Below, piece after piece: positions 42,642-50,709 of a DNA stretch of 64,000 nucleotides. This stretch comes from Chlorogloea sp. CCALA 695 (GTDB taxonomy: Bacteria; Cyanobacteriota; Cyanobacteriia; Cyanobacteriales; Chroococcidiopsidaceae), in assembly GCF_003003885.1 (NCBI RefSeq), contig NZ_PVWN01000013.1:1-64000 (forward strand), in the 5' to 3' direction. The notes below the pieces were generated by a model that searched no databases, was not told the origin of the DNA, and was given only the letters and a program-made list of their open reading frames with translations. How positions within the stretch are numbered: the first letter of the stretch is position 1; the number at the start of each line of letters is the position of its first letter. Both the position numbers and the translations under genes were made by a program.

Positions 42642-43163
42642 TCATGCGACCCATAGCCCACTTTGGATGATTGCTTTTTGATCCAGCAGTTGTAGGCTTT
42701 TGCTAGAAAGCTCATCTAGCATCCACTCACCTTGTACAAATCCGGTGGTACTGTCTGAATTATTTTGTTGTATTTCTTCTGCTTCTAGCCATTCCATCCC
42801 GACAATGCGATCGACGGCTAATCCGACCATGATGTCTTGTTGTTCGACGGCTATGACTGAAATTTCTGCTCGTTCGGTATTGAGCGCATTGGGTTCGTTT
42901 AGAAAGTAACTAAGGTCTGCTACCCAAATTACTCTACCGCGCAAGTTTAGCGTCCCCAGTAGCGCGTAGGGTGCGTTGGGAATTGGTGTAATGCGGTCTA
43001 AAGGCGCGGAAATTACTTCGCGGACTACCGTTGCTGGCAAAGCAAATTCTCGCTCTGAAGCTACGTAAAAACGCAGGTAAAGTTCGCCTTCTTTGTTTTC
43101 TAAGTCTTGAAACTCAGTTAAATGTTGCCTAGGCTTGCTACTGGTTGAGGTGTTGGGTTCCAT
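42642..43163 (-). CDS. hmpC: CheW-like adaptor protein
   Basis: A 173-residue CheW, which couples chemoreceptor to CheA. The CheW fold is seen in [20 protein letters not shown], then [40 protein letters not shown] and [20 protein letters not shown]. Only five bases separate it from the CheY gene upstream, and the MCP gene begins 23 bases downstream, a tight operon. Confidence 0.88.
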   Translation of the reverse strand: MEPNTSTSSKPRQHLTEFQDLENKEGELYLRFYVASEREFALPATVVREVISAPLDRITPIPNAPYALLGTLNLRGRVIWVADLSYFLNEPNALNTERAEISVIAVEQQDIMVGLAVDRIVGMEWLEAEEIQQNNSDSTTGFVQGEWMLDELSSKSLQLLDQKAIIQSGLWVA

Positions 43164-43168
43164 AATGT

Positions 43169-43534
43169 TTAACCTCGGAGTAGTTGTTTGACAGTTCCGA
43201 CCAATTCTTTTGGTTGAAACGGTTTGACGATATAAGCATCCGCGCCTTGCTTCATCCCCCAGTAGCGATCAAATTCTTCGCCTTTGGAGGAACACATGAC
43301 GACTGGTACACCTTGGGTTTTGGGGTCGGTTTTCAGGCGACGGCAGACCTCGTAGCCATTCATTCTGGGCATAACAATATCTAGCACTACTATGTCTGGA
43401 CGAAAAGTTTTGATTTGTTCCAAAGCTTCCATGCCATCGGTAGCGATCGCTACTACTAACCCACTACCTTTAAGGAGATCTGTAATCATCTCTCTTTGCG
43501 TAATACTATCTTCTACAACTAGAACTGTACTCAT
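43169..43534 (-). CDS. hmpB: CheY-like single-domain response regulator
   Basis: A 121-residue receiver-only protein. The acidic pocket is Glu8-Asp9 (VVEDS), the phosphorylated Asp is Asp52 (VVLDIVMPRMNG), and the conserved Lys is in YIVKPF. It should carry the CheA signal to the pilus machinery. It is the first intact gene of the operon; the PatA-like gene that normally precedes it, upstream on the same strand, is a pseudogene. A hairpin-forming palindrome at 43561-43580 lies 27 bases ahead of the start. Confidence 0.9.
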   Translation of the reverse strand: MSTVLVVEDSITQREMITDLLKGSGLVVAIATDGMEALEQIKTFRPDIVVLDIVMPRMNGYEVCRRLKTDPKTQGVPVVMCSSKGEEFDRYWGMKQGADAYIVKPFQPKELVGTVKQLLRG

Positions 43535-43560
43535 AATTGTTAATTTGCCTTTTGGTGCAA

Positions 43561-43580
43561 ACGTTCTTGATTAAGAACGT
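43561..43580. promoter_or_regulatory. palindrome before the cheY-like gene
   Basis: ACGTTCTT and AAGAACGT form an eight-base perfect inverted repeat with a four-base centre (GATT), 27-46 bases upstream of the CheY start. It could be an operator or a 5'-leader hairpin. The whole gap 43535-44049 has no gene; the remaining part is AT-rich and nothing else stands out. Confidence 0.45.
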
Positions 43581-44049
43581 ACTACCATGACTTATCCTAA
43601 TAACGTTTAATCAATTTAAGTCGCCAACTACTAAAATGGTTGCTTTTTGACTAAATAGTAGCAATGAAATTGTGCGGTTAATTTTTTATATAGGTTGTTA
43701 TTTCATTGTACTTTCAAGTAATAATGTGCCTACAAGAGTAAATAGAAATTTTGAGAAAAGTTGAAACCCATAAATTAAATTCTCTCAAGTTTTGATGATT
43801 TCTCAGCTTTGATAGAAATTTAACATCAAGTTTTCAACTAAACTACCCAATAAACTTAACGCTACCGGGGCGATGTATCCAAGCGAAAATTCACTGAGAA
43901 CTAACTTAAACTAAGTAAAAGTAAGCTTTAATATCGGTGAATTTACGGAGGAAATAGTCAGGATTGGAGGAGGAAAGAGGCAGCAATTTATTAAAGAATT
44001 GTTGAGCTTTCAATAATCCTACTGAAATTTAGATATTTCTCCAGTAATG

Positions 44050-45206
44050 TTAGTGATTGTTTTCCGTTAACTGGGCAACCAAATACTTTGTAGCTCCAAA
44101 CAGTTGGGCTTTGATGCGTTGAATAAATAAGTTGCGGCTAAACACAATAATTGGCGTGTGGCAACGGGCGTTAGAGCGGCGGAGCATGGCACAAAAATCT
44201 AGCCATCTAAGGTCGAAGATGATGGCACTAAGTCGCAGAAAATTAAATCTTGTTTAAGTTCAAATAGGTAGCCTAAAGTGTTTTGAGGATCATCAAAAAA
44301 AACTACTTCAATTTTTTGTTAGTGCTGGCTAAAAGTAGCTTTGCTGACTTGATTTGTTGGGTCTGGATGAATGCAAGCAATTTCAGGAGTTTGTGCTGGA
44401 GAAAACTGCGAACTATCAAGACTAGAGAAGGTACGACTAGCAGTGGACAAACTAATTGCACCCAACTTTTTTGGCTCAAGGGATAAATAGCTCTAGCCAC
44501 GGCTACAGGTCAATTGAGATGGAGGGCTAATTGCTGCAAAGAGGTTTAACCATCAGCCAATGCTGCAAATGATTAAAGGTAGAGGTGGGTAAGTATTGTT
44601 GCAACTGTAGCTCGTCAATAATTAGGGGACACTGAGCAAAGGAACTAATGTGGGGATGCAATTGTTTCCATTGTTGTACCTGCTGCATAATTTTTGTGAC
44701 TGCGGAGCTAATTTTTAAGGTAGTTAATTGTGGTATTACTGGCTAGATATCAAAAATAAAAGTGCCTTAATGTAGACTAAGTAAGTCAAATAGCGTTTCT
44801 TGGATGATGCTATGAATAATAGTGCGTCCTTGACTTGGAGTGAGAAAGTTGTGTTTTAGTAGCGTCCACAAATAGGTATACTCCTGAATGTTATGGGTTT
44901 CAGCCCAGGAAAATTGCATATTGTCAATAATGTTACCAATTTGATAGCGCCGCAGGTAGTCGCGCAAGCGAAACAAGTTGGTATTGCTATCGGTAGCATA
45001 TATAATTTGACCATTGAGGAAAAAGACAAACCAAGAGCGAGTTGGCAAAGACGGAAAACTGTGTAATTCTGGGCTTGGATCGATCTTGCGAAGGATTCGG
45101 TAATGTAGCTGCCGCTATAAGCTTCTACAAATAGTTTAATAGTTCTTTGACCTAGAATCAACTGTAAGATACTGCGGATATCGATTTCATTGAGGTTGCC
45201 TTGCAT
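44050..45206 (-). pseudogene. PatA-family response regulator (hmpA/pixG-like), broken
   Basis: The N-terminus MQGNLNEIDIRSILQLI matches the PatA/DUF4388 start. The frame is lost within a few dozen residues and resumes in a different one with SWFVFFLNGQIIYATDSNTN, then TYLWTLLKHNFLTPSQGRTI (44767-45048), which continues the PatA N-terminal domain. A later piece has ARAIYPLSQKSWVQLVCP. The C-terminal receiver is present only as fragments (TLGYLFELKQDLIFCDLVPS, then a stop; HTPIIVFSRNLFIQRIKAQL and FGATKYLVAQL to the stop at 44050). At least three lesions. The gene encoded the first component of the hmp/pix operon. Confidence 0.83.
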
Positions 45207-45711
45207 TTAACTAATCAATCTCCTGATTTTGGTTAGTGTAAATGTTTGAACTCATTTTGCCCAAGGTTAGACCAGAAGTGTAGGCTCGTCAAAATTTATT
45301 CAAGATTTTATGTGTTTAATCAGTAGTGTTGGCAAGAAGTTAAGAATAATAAATTGTCGGCAGCAGGAGCAAAGATCACCTTTGAGCCTCCTCACTTTCA
45401 ACGCCGGATTAAGTTTGCCCAACTTTAAATTGATGGCGTTTCTCCGGCGCTGGGAGTATAGTTACTCATAGATAACGAATAATTTGCACAGGTTTAGTAG
45501 TTTTAGAGTTTATTTAGTGGATAGGATTGCCTCGATCAGTCCAAAATAGAAGTAAGGCAGTTTTGCTCTAGTAGTTTGCAAGCCAAGAACCATCAGAAAA
45601 CTTTTTCATTTTGCTGTTCAACTAAGTTTAATGCAGACGGACTAAACGATTTTTTAGGCAAAGGTGAGCCGCCCCAATCGGGCATTAATTATATTTAAGA
45701 GGGCGATCGGC
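45207..45711. other. divergent promoter region with possible structured RNA
   Basis: About 500 bases between the divergent hmpA-like pseudogene and hmpF. At 45400-45449 the arm AACGCC can pair with GGCGTT (45435-45440), or the overlapping CGCCGGA (45402-45408) with TCCGGCG (45443-45449), so two stems exclude each other. A small AAGTT/AACTT hairpin lies between them, and CAAAG/CTTTG upstream. Promoters for both sides must lie here but no clear -35/-10 pair was found. Confidence 0.4.
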
Positions 45712-47436
45712 GTGCTGTATTTAGCAGAAGTACAAAAGCAAAAAAATAAGACTGGATTTATGGCATCGGCGAAAGCGGAATTAAGGTTGCTGGCGTATCA
45801 AAGGCCCGATCAAAGTTGGGCTGCTGTGCAGGGAGAAGAAGCGATCGCCGCCGAGGAAGCTAATAATTTTAATGTTGGGGTGTTAGTATTAGCTGATTTG
45901 AATGCCAATAGACAAGCACAGCAAATTCGCGAAGCTGGTCGACCGTTGGTAGGAATATTACAAGGTTTTTCCCGGCAGATGGAAAAAGCTAAAGGTCAAG
46001 AAGAAGAAATTGAGCAATGGAAACAGTCTCTAACTTATCAAAGTGAAGAGTTAAACCGCCGCAATACCGAGTTAGAGGGGCGGCTAGACGAGTTGCAACA
46101 TATAGAAGATGACTTCGCACGTCTAGAAGGGGAGAAACAAGCCTTTGCGACCGCCCAACATAATGTAGAACAACTGCAAGGGGAAGTGGAGCGCCATCGC
46201 ACCGAATTAGAGGGGGCTTGGGAACACTTGCGGGGAGAACAGCGCCGCTTGGAGGAGCAGCAAGGTACGGTGTTAGACGATAGTACCAAGCAGCAATTGC
46301 AACAACTGCTCGATCTTTTGGCAAATAGTGTCGCCCCCAAAGCAGCTTTAAAAGAACAGTTAAACGTTTCTATAGAAACCGTTGATAACCAACAAAATAT
46401 CTTGAGCCATCATTGGCAACAATTCGAGCAGCAACGTGCTAACGCCGAACGCCAGCAAGCAGAAGTAGATAATCTTAAGTCAATATTGACTAGCCGCACA
46501 ACCCAGTGGGAAACCGATCAAAAGGCTCTGGAGCAAGATTTAGTAAAACTACAGATGCAAAATTCTGCTCGCAATACAAAGCAAGAAGACGCGCAAATTC
46601 TCGGCATTAAGTTACGCAAGCAAGAGGAAATTTATCATCAATTACATCGATTAGTCGCTCCAGATAATCTTGATGAATCTCAAGAGGTGGATTTGAACGC
46701 GCTAGAGAATATGTCTTTAGAGGAGCTACAGCACGTAATTCAAGAGTTGCAAAGAGATTTGGCAGGTGCTTCGGGCTTTGTTAACGATCAAGAGGAAGAA
46801 CTCAGACTTTTACAGCAAAATATTGATAACTTGCAAGGAAAGTTGAGCCAAGCTAGCGATAGCGATGTCTCTAGGCTAAGAACTGAAATAGCTGAGGAGC
46901 GAGACACCTATGAATTTTTAGACCAAACTTTAGTTGGTCAGCGTCAAAACTTGCAGGAGCGCAAACAAGTTTTAAATCAGCATCAGTCGGTACTGTGGCA
47001 GCGACAAGGAATTACGCCAGCGACTAAACAAGAGGACTATAAAAGTGATTTGAGTCCGATTATTGTGCAAATTGACTCAATTAAGCAGCAACAAGCAAAA
47101 GAACTACAAAAGCTGGAACAGGAAATTACGCAGTTAGGGGCGCACACTCAGCAATTGCAAGCAGATATCCTTAGCAAAACTAATTCGCAGCAAACTGTTC
47201 GCCAGGAGTTGCAAGAAATGGAGTCAAACTTATACTCTCAAGCTGCACTAACGGCGCAGTGCTGGGGTAAAGTCAATCTTTACGAAGAAATGCTGCAACC
47301 AATTCAAGATAATTTAGAGGAGTTAAAGCATAAGTTAAGGGCAATTTCGGCTAGTGTTGAAAACTTGCAAGTTCCTGACGAGCAAAGTCAAGTAGAGCAA
47401 ATTCGGGACAAGTTGTTAAGTTCTGTGGTTCGTTAA
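45712..47436 (+). CDS. hmpF: pilus motility/taxis coiled-coil protein HmpF
   Basis: HmpF is a cyanobacterial coiled-coil protein needed for type IV pilus-driven motility and found at the filament or cell poles with the Hmp system. The product opens with a short conserved N-terminal domain (MLYLAEVQKQKNKTGFMASA, then VGVLVLADLNANRQAQQI and GRPLVGILQGFSRQME, residues 1-95). The rest (about 100-570) is almost entirely Glu/Gln-rich coiled coil. I begin at the GTG at 45712, which gives the family's usual MLYLAEV start and has AAGAGGG upstream; 16 more codons upstream would be atypical. It is divergent from the hmp chemotaxis genes, as expected. 574 residues, complete. Confidence 0.85.
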   Translation: MLYLAEVQKQKNKTGFMASAKAELRLLAYQRPDQSWAAVQGEEAIAAEEANNFNVGVLVLADLNANRQAQQIREAGRPLVGILQGFSRQMEKAKGQEEEIEQWKQSLTYQSEELNRRNTELEGRLDELQHIEDDFARLEGEKQAFATAQHNVEQLQGEVERHRTELEGAWEHLRGEQRRLEEQQGTVLDDSTKQQLQQLLDLLANSVAPKAALKEQLNVSIETVDNQQNILSHHWQQFEQQRANAERQQAEVDNLKSILTSRTTQWETDQKALEQDLVKLQMQNSARNTKQEDAQILGIKLRKQEEIYHQLHRLVAPDNLDESQEVDLNALENMSLEELQHVIQELQRDLAGASGFVNDQEEELRLLQQNIDNLQGKLSQASDSDVSRLRTEIAEERDTYEFLDQTLVGQRQNLQERKQVLNQHQSVLWQRQGITPATKQEDYKSDLSPIIVQIDSIKQQQAKELQKLEQEITQLGAHTQQLQADILSKTNSQQTVRQELQEMESNLYSQAALTAQCWGKVNLYEEMLQPIQDNLEELKHKLRAISASVENLQVPDEQSQVEQIRDKLLSSVVR

Positions 47437-47449
47437 ATAAAAAGGCTGT

Positions 47450-48427
47450 TTAAGGTGAAATTAAAGAAATCCAGCCATTTTCTACCTTAGCCACTTCTCC
47501 TCCAGGAAAAGGATCGGTTTGGGCTTTATTAGGAGCAAAGATCAGGGCAATTAGTTTCTCAATTTGCTCAAAGTTAGGACTGCGATTAAGGGCTTGAAAA
47601 AGAAATTGGCGCAGGACTCGGCGTTGCAAGGCTAGGGGGGAAGCTTGCAGCACCTGACAATTAAGTTTTAGGAGTTCGTGGGGGTGACGGGCTTGGGCGT
47701 ACAGTTGTTGGGCGGTAAGTTCTAGATACTCTACTTCACAATGCAATAGCTCGGCGGTTTGAGCTAGAGAGGTTTCTACTTGGGGGTTGAAGGATTGCAA
47801 GTAGGGTAATAGTTCGTGGCGGATACGGTTGCGTGCATATTTCAAGTCAAGATTGGTGCTATCTTCCCAGACGGGCAACTTCGTAGCTTGACAAAATTGG
47901 GCAGTAGCGGCTCTGGTAATTTGGAGTAAGGGACGAATTAGTTGGAGTCCAGAATCGAGCCGTCTCTGCCAAGAGAGCGCCTGCAAGCCATCGGCTCCGC
48001 TCCCACGAATTAAATTGTAAAGTAAGGTTTCCGCGCGATCGCTGCTGGTATGTCCGGTAACGATGTACTGGTAATTGTGGGCTAGGGCAATTTCACTTAA
48101 AGCCTCGTAACGCCATTTTCTAGCGGCGGCTTCGCTAGGCAAAGAACGGTCGGTAATAGCCCCGTAATAGGGGATTGACCAGGCGTTGGCTAGGTTTTCG
48201 ACGTGGAGGGCGTTTGCCTCGGAATCGGTGCGCCACCGATGATTGCAGTGGGCAATCCCTAGCATCCAGCCCCACTTAGGTTGTAAGTCTAGCAAGAGTT
48301 TGATTAAGCATAGAGAATCTTGTCCCCCAGAAACCGCAACTAGCAACCGATCTTTGGGTAATAGATGGCGCACTTTCAGGGTACGGTGCAAAGTAGCATG
48401 GAGCGGTGTCCAGGGGGAGTCGCTCAT
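47450..48427 (-). CDS. tilS: tRNA(Ile)-lysidine synthetase
   Basis: TilS modifies C34 of the CAU-anticodon tRNA-Ile to lysidine, changing it from Met to Ile decoding; an essential enzyme. The 325-residue product has the PP-loop SGGQDS (residues 33-38) in LLVAVSGGQDSLCLIKLLLD, then IAHCNHRWRTDSEANALHVE, the motif IVTGHTSSDRAETLLYNLIR and RGSGADGLQAL, and VWEDSTNLDLKYARNRIRHE. The C-terminal substrate domain is short, as in other cyanobacteria. It converges on hmpF with 13 bases between the stops. Confidence 0.93.
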   Translation of the reverse strand: MSDSPWTPLHATLHRTLKVRHLLPKDRLLVAVSGGQDSLCLIKLLLDLQPKWGWMLGIAHCNHRWRTDSEANALHVENLANAWSIPYYGAITDRSLPSEAAARKWRYEALSEIALAHNYQYIVTGHTSSDRAETLLYNLIRGSGADGLQALSWQRRLDSGLQLIRPLLQITRAATAQFCQATKLPVWEDSTNLDLKYARNRIRHELLPYLQSFNPQVETSLAQTAELLHCEVEYLELTAQQLYAQARHPHELLKLNCQVLQASPLALQRRVLRQFLFQALNRSPNFEQIEKLIALIFAPNKAQTDPFPGGEVAKVENGWISLISP

Positions 48428-48431
48428 GGTT

Positions 48432-50696
48432 TTAAAATTGAACTGGTAATAATAAACCTACACCAATAGCTAGATTATTATCAGCCCGGACTCGTAAAGT
48501 TTCAAAAGGTGAGGAGCCTACCCGATTAGTTAAATAAGCTTCTAATTGGGGGGTATTTTCCGCCATTCCAGGTTGCCAGCGCAAACCCACAGTCCAAGGA
48601 ATAGCATTTTCTAGAGTATCGCCAGTAAAGGCATTGCCGTCACTTGTAAAATTAATTCCGGCTTCGGCGATCGCATTTAAATGTCTATTTAGCGCCAAGG
48701 AGCCACCCAAATTGAACCCCGCAAGTTGCAAGCCGTTACGTTGAATGTAGCCCAACGTAGGTGTAAACCAAACAGCACTTCCGCTTGTAAATTGATAATG
48801 AAAGGGGGCGGAAAGAGTAATAATAAATAATTCTCCCTCACCTTCATTACTAAAAGCAAACCCGCCTTTATCTAAGTTTCTTTGCTCAAACTCATTGCGA
48901 TTGTTATTGATCAGGTTAATCAGGACGTTGTTTGAGCGTGCTAAGGTAGCCACACCGCTCAAAGTAAAAGGATCGCCATCAGCTTGATCCTGAAATCTAA
49001 TTTTGCCACTAAAACCAAATTCTGATTCGTCTATGATGCCGGAAATATAGTCAAGAAAAATTCCAAATTCCAAGTCGTCTAATAGTCCGTAGCGCAAAGA
49101 AGTCAATATTCCTTGGCTTCCACCAGCAAGATTAAGAACGGCTTTGTTACTAGCAACTGTACCGCCGTCTAAAAAGGCAAATCCAGCTTCACTACTAGGT
49201 TGTGGCTCCTGAGTTGTGCCACTTTGGGCGTAGCTGCGATTCGCACCTGTAACTCCTGGTAAAAATGTTACGCCTAGACCCAAAGACGTATAAGCGCGAT
49301 CGCCTACCACAGACATGGCTCCAGTATTGCCTAAAGTGTTAGAAACAAATAAATCGGTAGCTAACCGAGGATTAACTAGGTAGCGCAAGCCTGCATTAAA
49401 AGCTACTGTACGAGCCGGAAGTCCGGTTTCGCGGTTAATGGAATTATTGCCTGTAAAGGGGACAAAGGCATCGCCCCAAAGTAAAAGTCGGGGTAAGACG
49501 CGATAAGTTAGACCCCCAGCGACACCAAAAGTTGTCCCAAAGGAGCCAGAATCGGCGACGGGTGGCGTACTAAAATACAACGCATGGCTGTCAGGCAAAA
49601 AAGCAATTTTTGGGGATAAAGTCAACGAGGCGCGATCGCTCAGTGAAACTGTATAAGGTATTTCTAAAGAAGTAACCAGCCCGCTATTTCTCCCCTGGCC
49701 TGTGATCGCTCCTGTTGTAGCATTTGTAAACCTGTAAGGTCGTCCTTGCAAGCCTGTAGAAACAGCAATTACCCCACTAACAGCTTGATTTCCCGATGAA
49801 TTTTCCCAAATTCTATGTTTGCCTTGAAAAGTAATTTCTTGAAAGAAATTCGGGCTAGTACCATCGGCATTAATTCTTTTGACATCAAAGTTCCCTTGAC
49901 GACCAGGGCCAGAGTTATCAACGGTTTGAGCATCTACCGTTAGTTCTAGGTTATCGGTTACGCCCCAAGTAAAACCAATTGTTGGCTGACCTGTCAAGCC
50001 AGTATCACTAGCATTTCCCGCCGGAAAAGATTGGCGGTAACGGGTATTAACTAAAATTTCTCCTTGATTTAGTTGCTCGGCGGTGGTCAATACCGGGTGA
50101 CGAGTATGCAAAGGCGATCGCGGTGTCTTGTTGTTGCTGGCTTGGGCTAATTTTGGTGGGGCTGTTGTTGCTGGCAATACTTTTGTGCTATTAACCGCCG
50201 GAGCATAGGCAATTTCTCTTGCCATCTCGATTAATTTTTGCGGCGCTCCTGACTGGGTAACGGTATAAGTTTGCTCTTGTTGCTCCCATAAAATTGATGA
50301 AAGTTCGGGAGTGGTTAATAGATAACCGCGCAAATTTTTACCTAGAGCAACTGGTGTTGCCAATTCTTGATTATTCTGGTCTAATTTGCGATTACTTACG
50401 CCAACACTTCCTACAAAACAGGACTTTATTTGCTCTGGACAGTCAAATATATTGACTTCTACAGTAGATTGATTTGCGGAAATAACTCTAATAAATCTGT
50501 CATCCGGTGAACCTAGGCGATCATTGAACCAATTTATTGATGGCAGGCGAATTGCCCATCCGGGGGGCAGACTGCGGCTGACAATCTGTGACCACGAATT
50601 ACTAACAGGGGTAGCAGAGACTTCAAGCGCACTGCCTACGATACTTAAAGCTGATGCTATTAGTAGCCAAGAGCGTAGATCGGTTTTATATTTCAC
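48432..50696 (-). CDS. outer-membrane beta-barrel protein next to a Wzc-type kinase
   Basis: A large exported protein that I cannot place in a named family. From the GTG at 50696 it starts MKYKTDLRSWLLIASALSIV with a good signal peptide cut after VSA near residue 28; an ATG at 50762 is possible but overlaps the kinase gene by 53 bases and puts 22 residues before the signal. A periplasmic part (residues 30-210) includes PPGWAIRLPSINWFNDRLGS. From about residue 210 the sequence alternates hydrophobic and polar residues as in a beta-barrel (TIGFTWGVTDNLELTVDAQT, LTSLRYGLLDDLEFGIFLDY), and it ends with Phe (LLLPVQF), the signal for barrel insertion. Its place after the Wzc-type gene suggests a role in polysaccharide export or assembly. 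Confidence 0.72.
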   Translation of the reverse strand: MKYKTDLRSWLLIASALSIVGSALEVSATPVSNSWSQIVSRSLPPGWAIRLPSINWFNDRLGSPDDRFIRVISANQSTVEVNIFDCPEQIKSCFVGSVGVSNRKLDQNNQELATPVALGKNLRGYLLTTPELSSILWEQQEQTYTVTQSGAPQKLIEMAREIAYAPAVNSTKVLPATTAPPKLAQASNNKTPRSPLHTRHPVLTTAEQLNQGEILVNTRYRQSFPAGNASDTGLTGQPTIGFTWGVTDNLELTVDAQTVDNSGPGRQGNFDVKRINADGTSPNFFQEITFQGKHRIWENSSGNQAVSGVIAVSTGLQGRPYRFTNATTGAITGQGRNSGLVTSLEIPYTVSLSDRASLTLSPKIAFLPDSHALYFSTPPVADSGSFGTTFGVAGGLTYRVLPRLLLWGDAFVPFTGNNSINRETGLPARTVAFNAGLRYLVNPRLATDLFVSNTLGNTGAMSVVGDRAYTSLGLGVTFLPGVTGANRSYAQSGTTQEPQPSSEAGFAFLDGGTVASNKAVLNLAGGSQGILTSLRYGLLDDLEFGIFLDYISGIIDESEFGFSGKIRFQDQADGDPFTLSGVATLARSNNVLINLINNNRNEFEQRNLDKGGFAFSNEGEGELFIITLSAPFHYQFTSGSAVWFTPTLGYIQRNGLQLAGFNLGGSLALNRHLNAIAEAGINFTSDGNAFTGDTLENAIPWTVGLRWQPGMAENTPQLEAYLTNRVGSSPFETLRVRADNNLAIGVGLLLPVQF

Positions 50697-50709
50697 TTTA
50701 TTTAACGGT

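Noticed and set aside
44303-44500. 65-codon leftward frame as a small gene
   Set aside because: It begins ARAIYPLSQKSWVQLV, an inner piece of the PatA-like pseudogene, then goes out of frame.
46038-46340. Cys/Ser-rich leftward frame inside hmpF
   Set aside because: Antisense shadow of the Gln/Glu-rich coiled-coil codons; no start signal and no homology.
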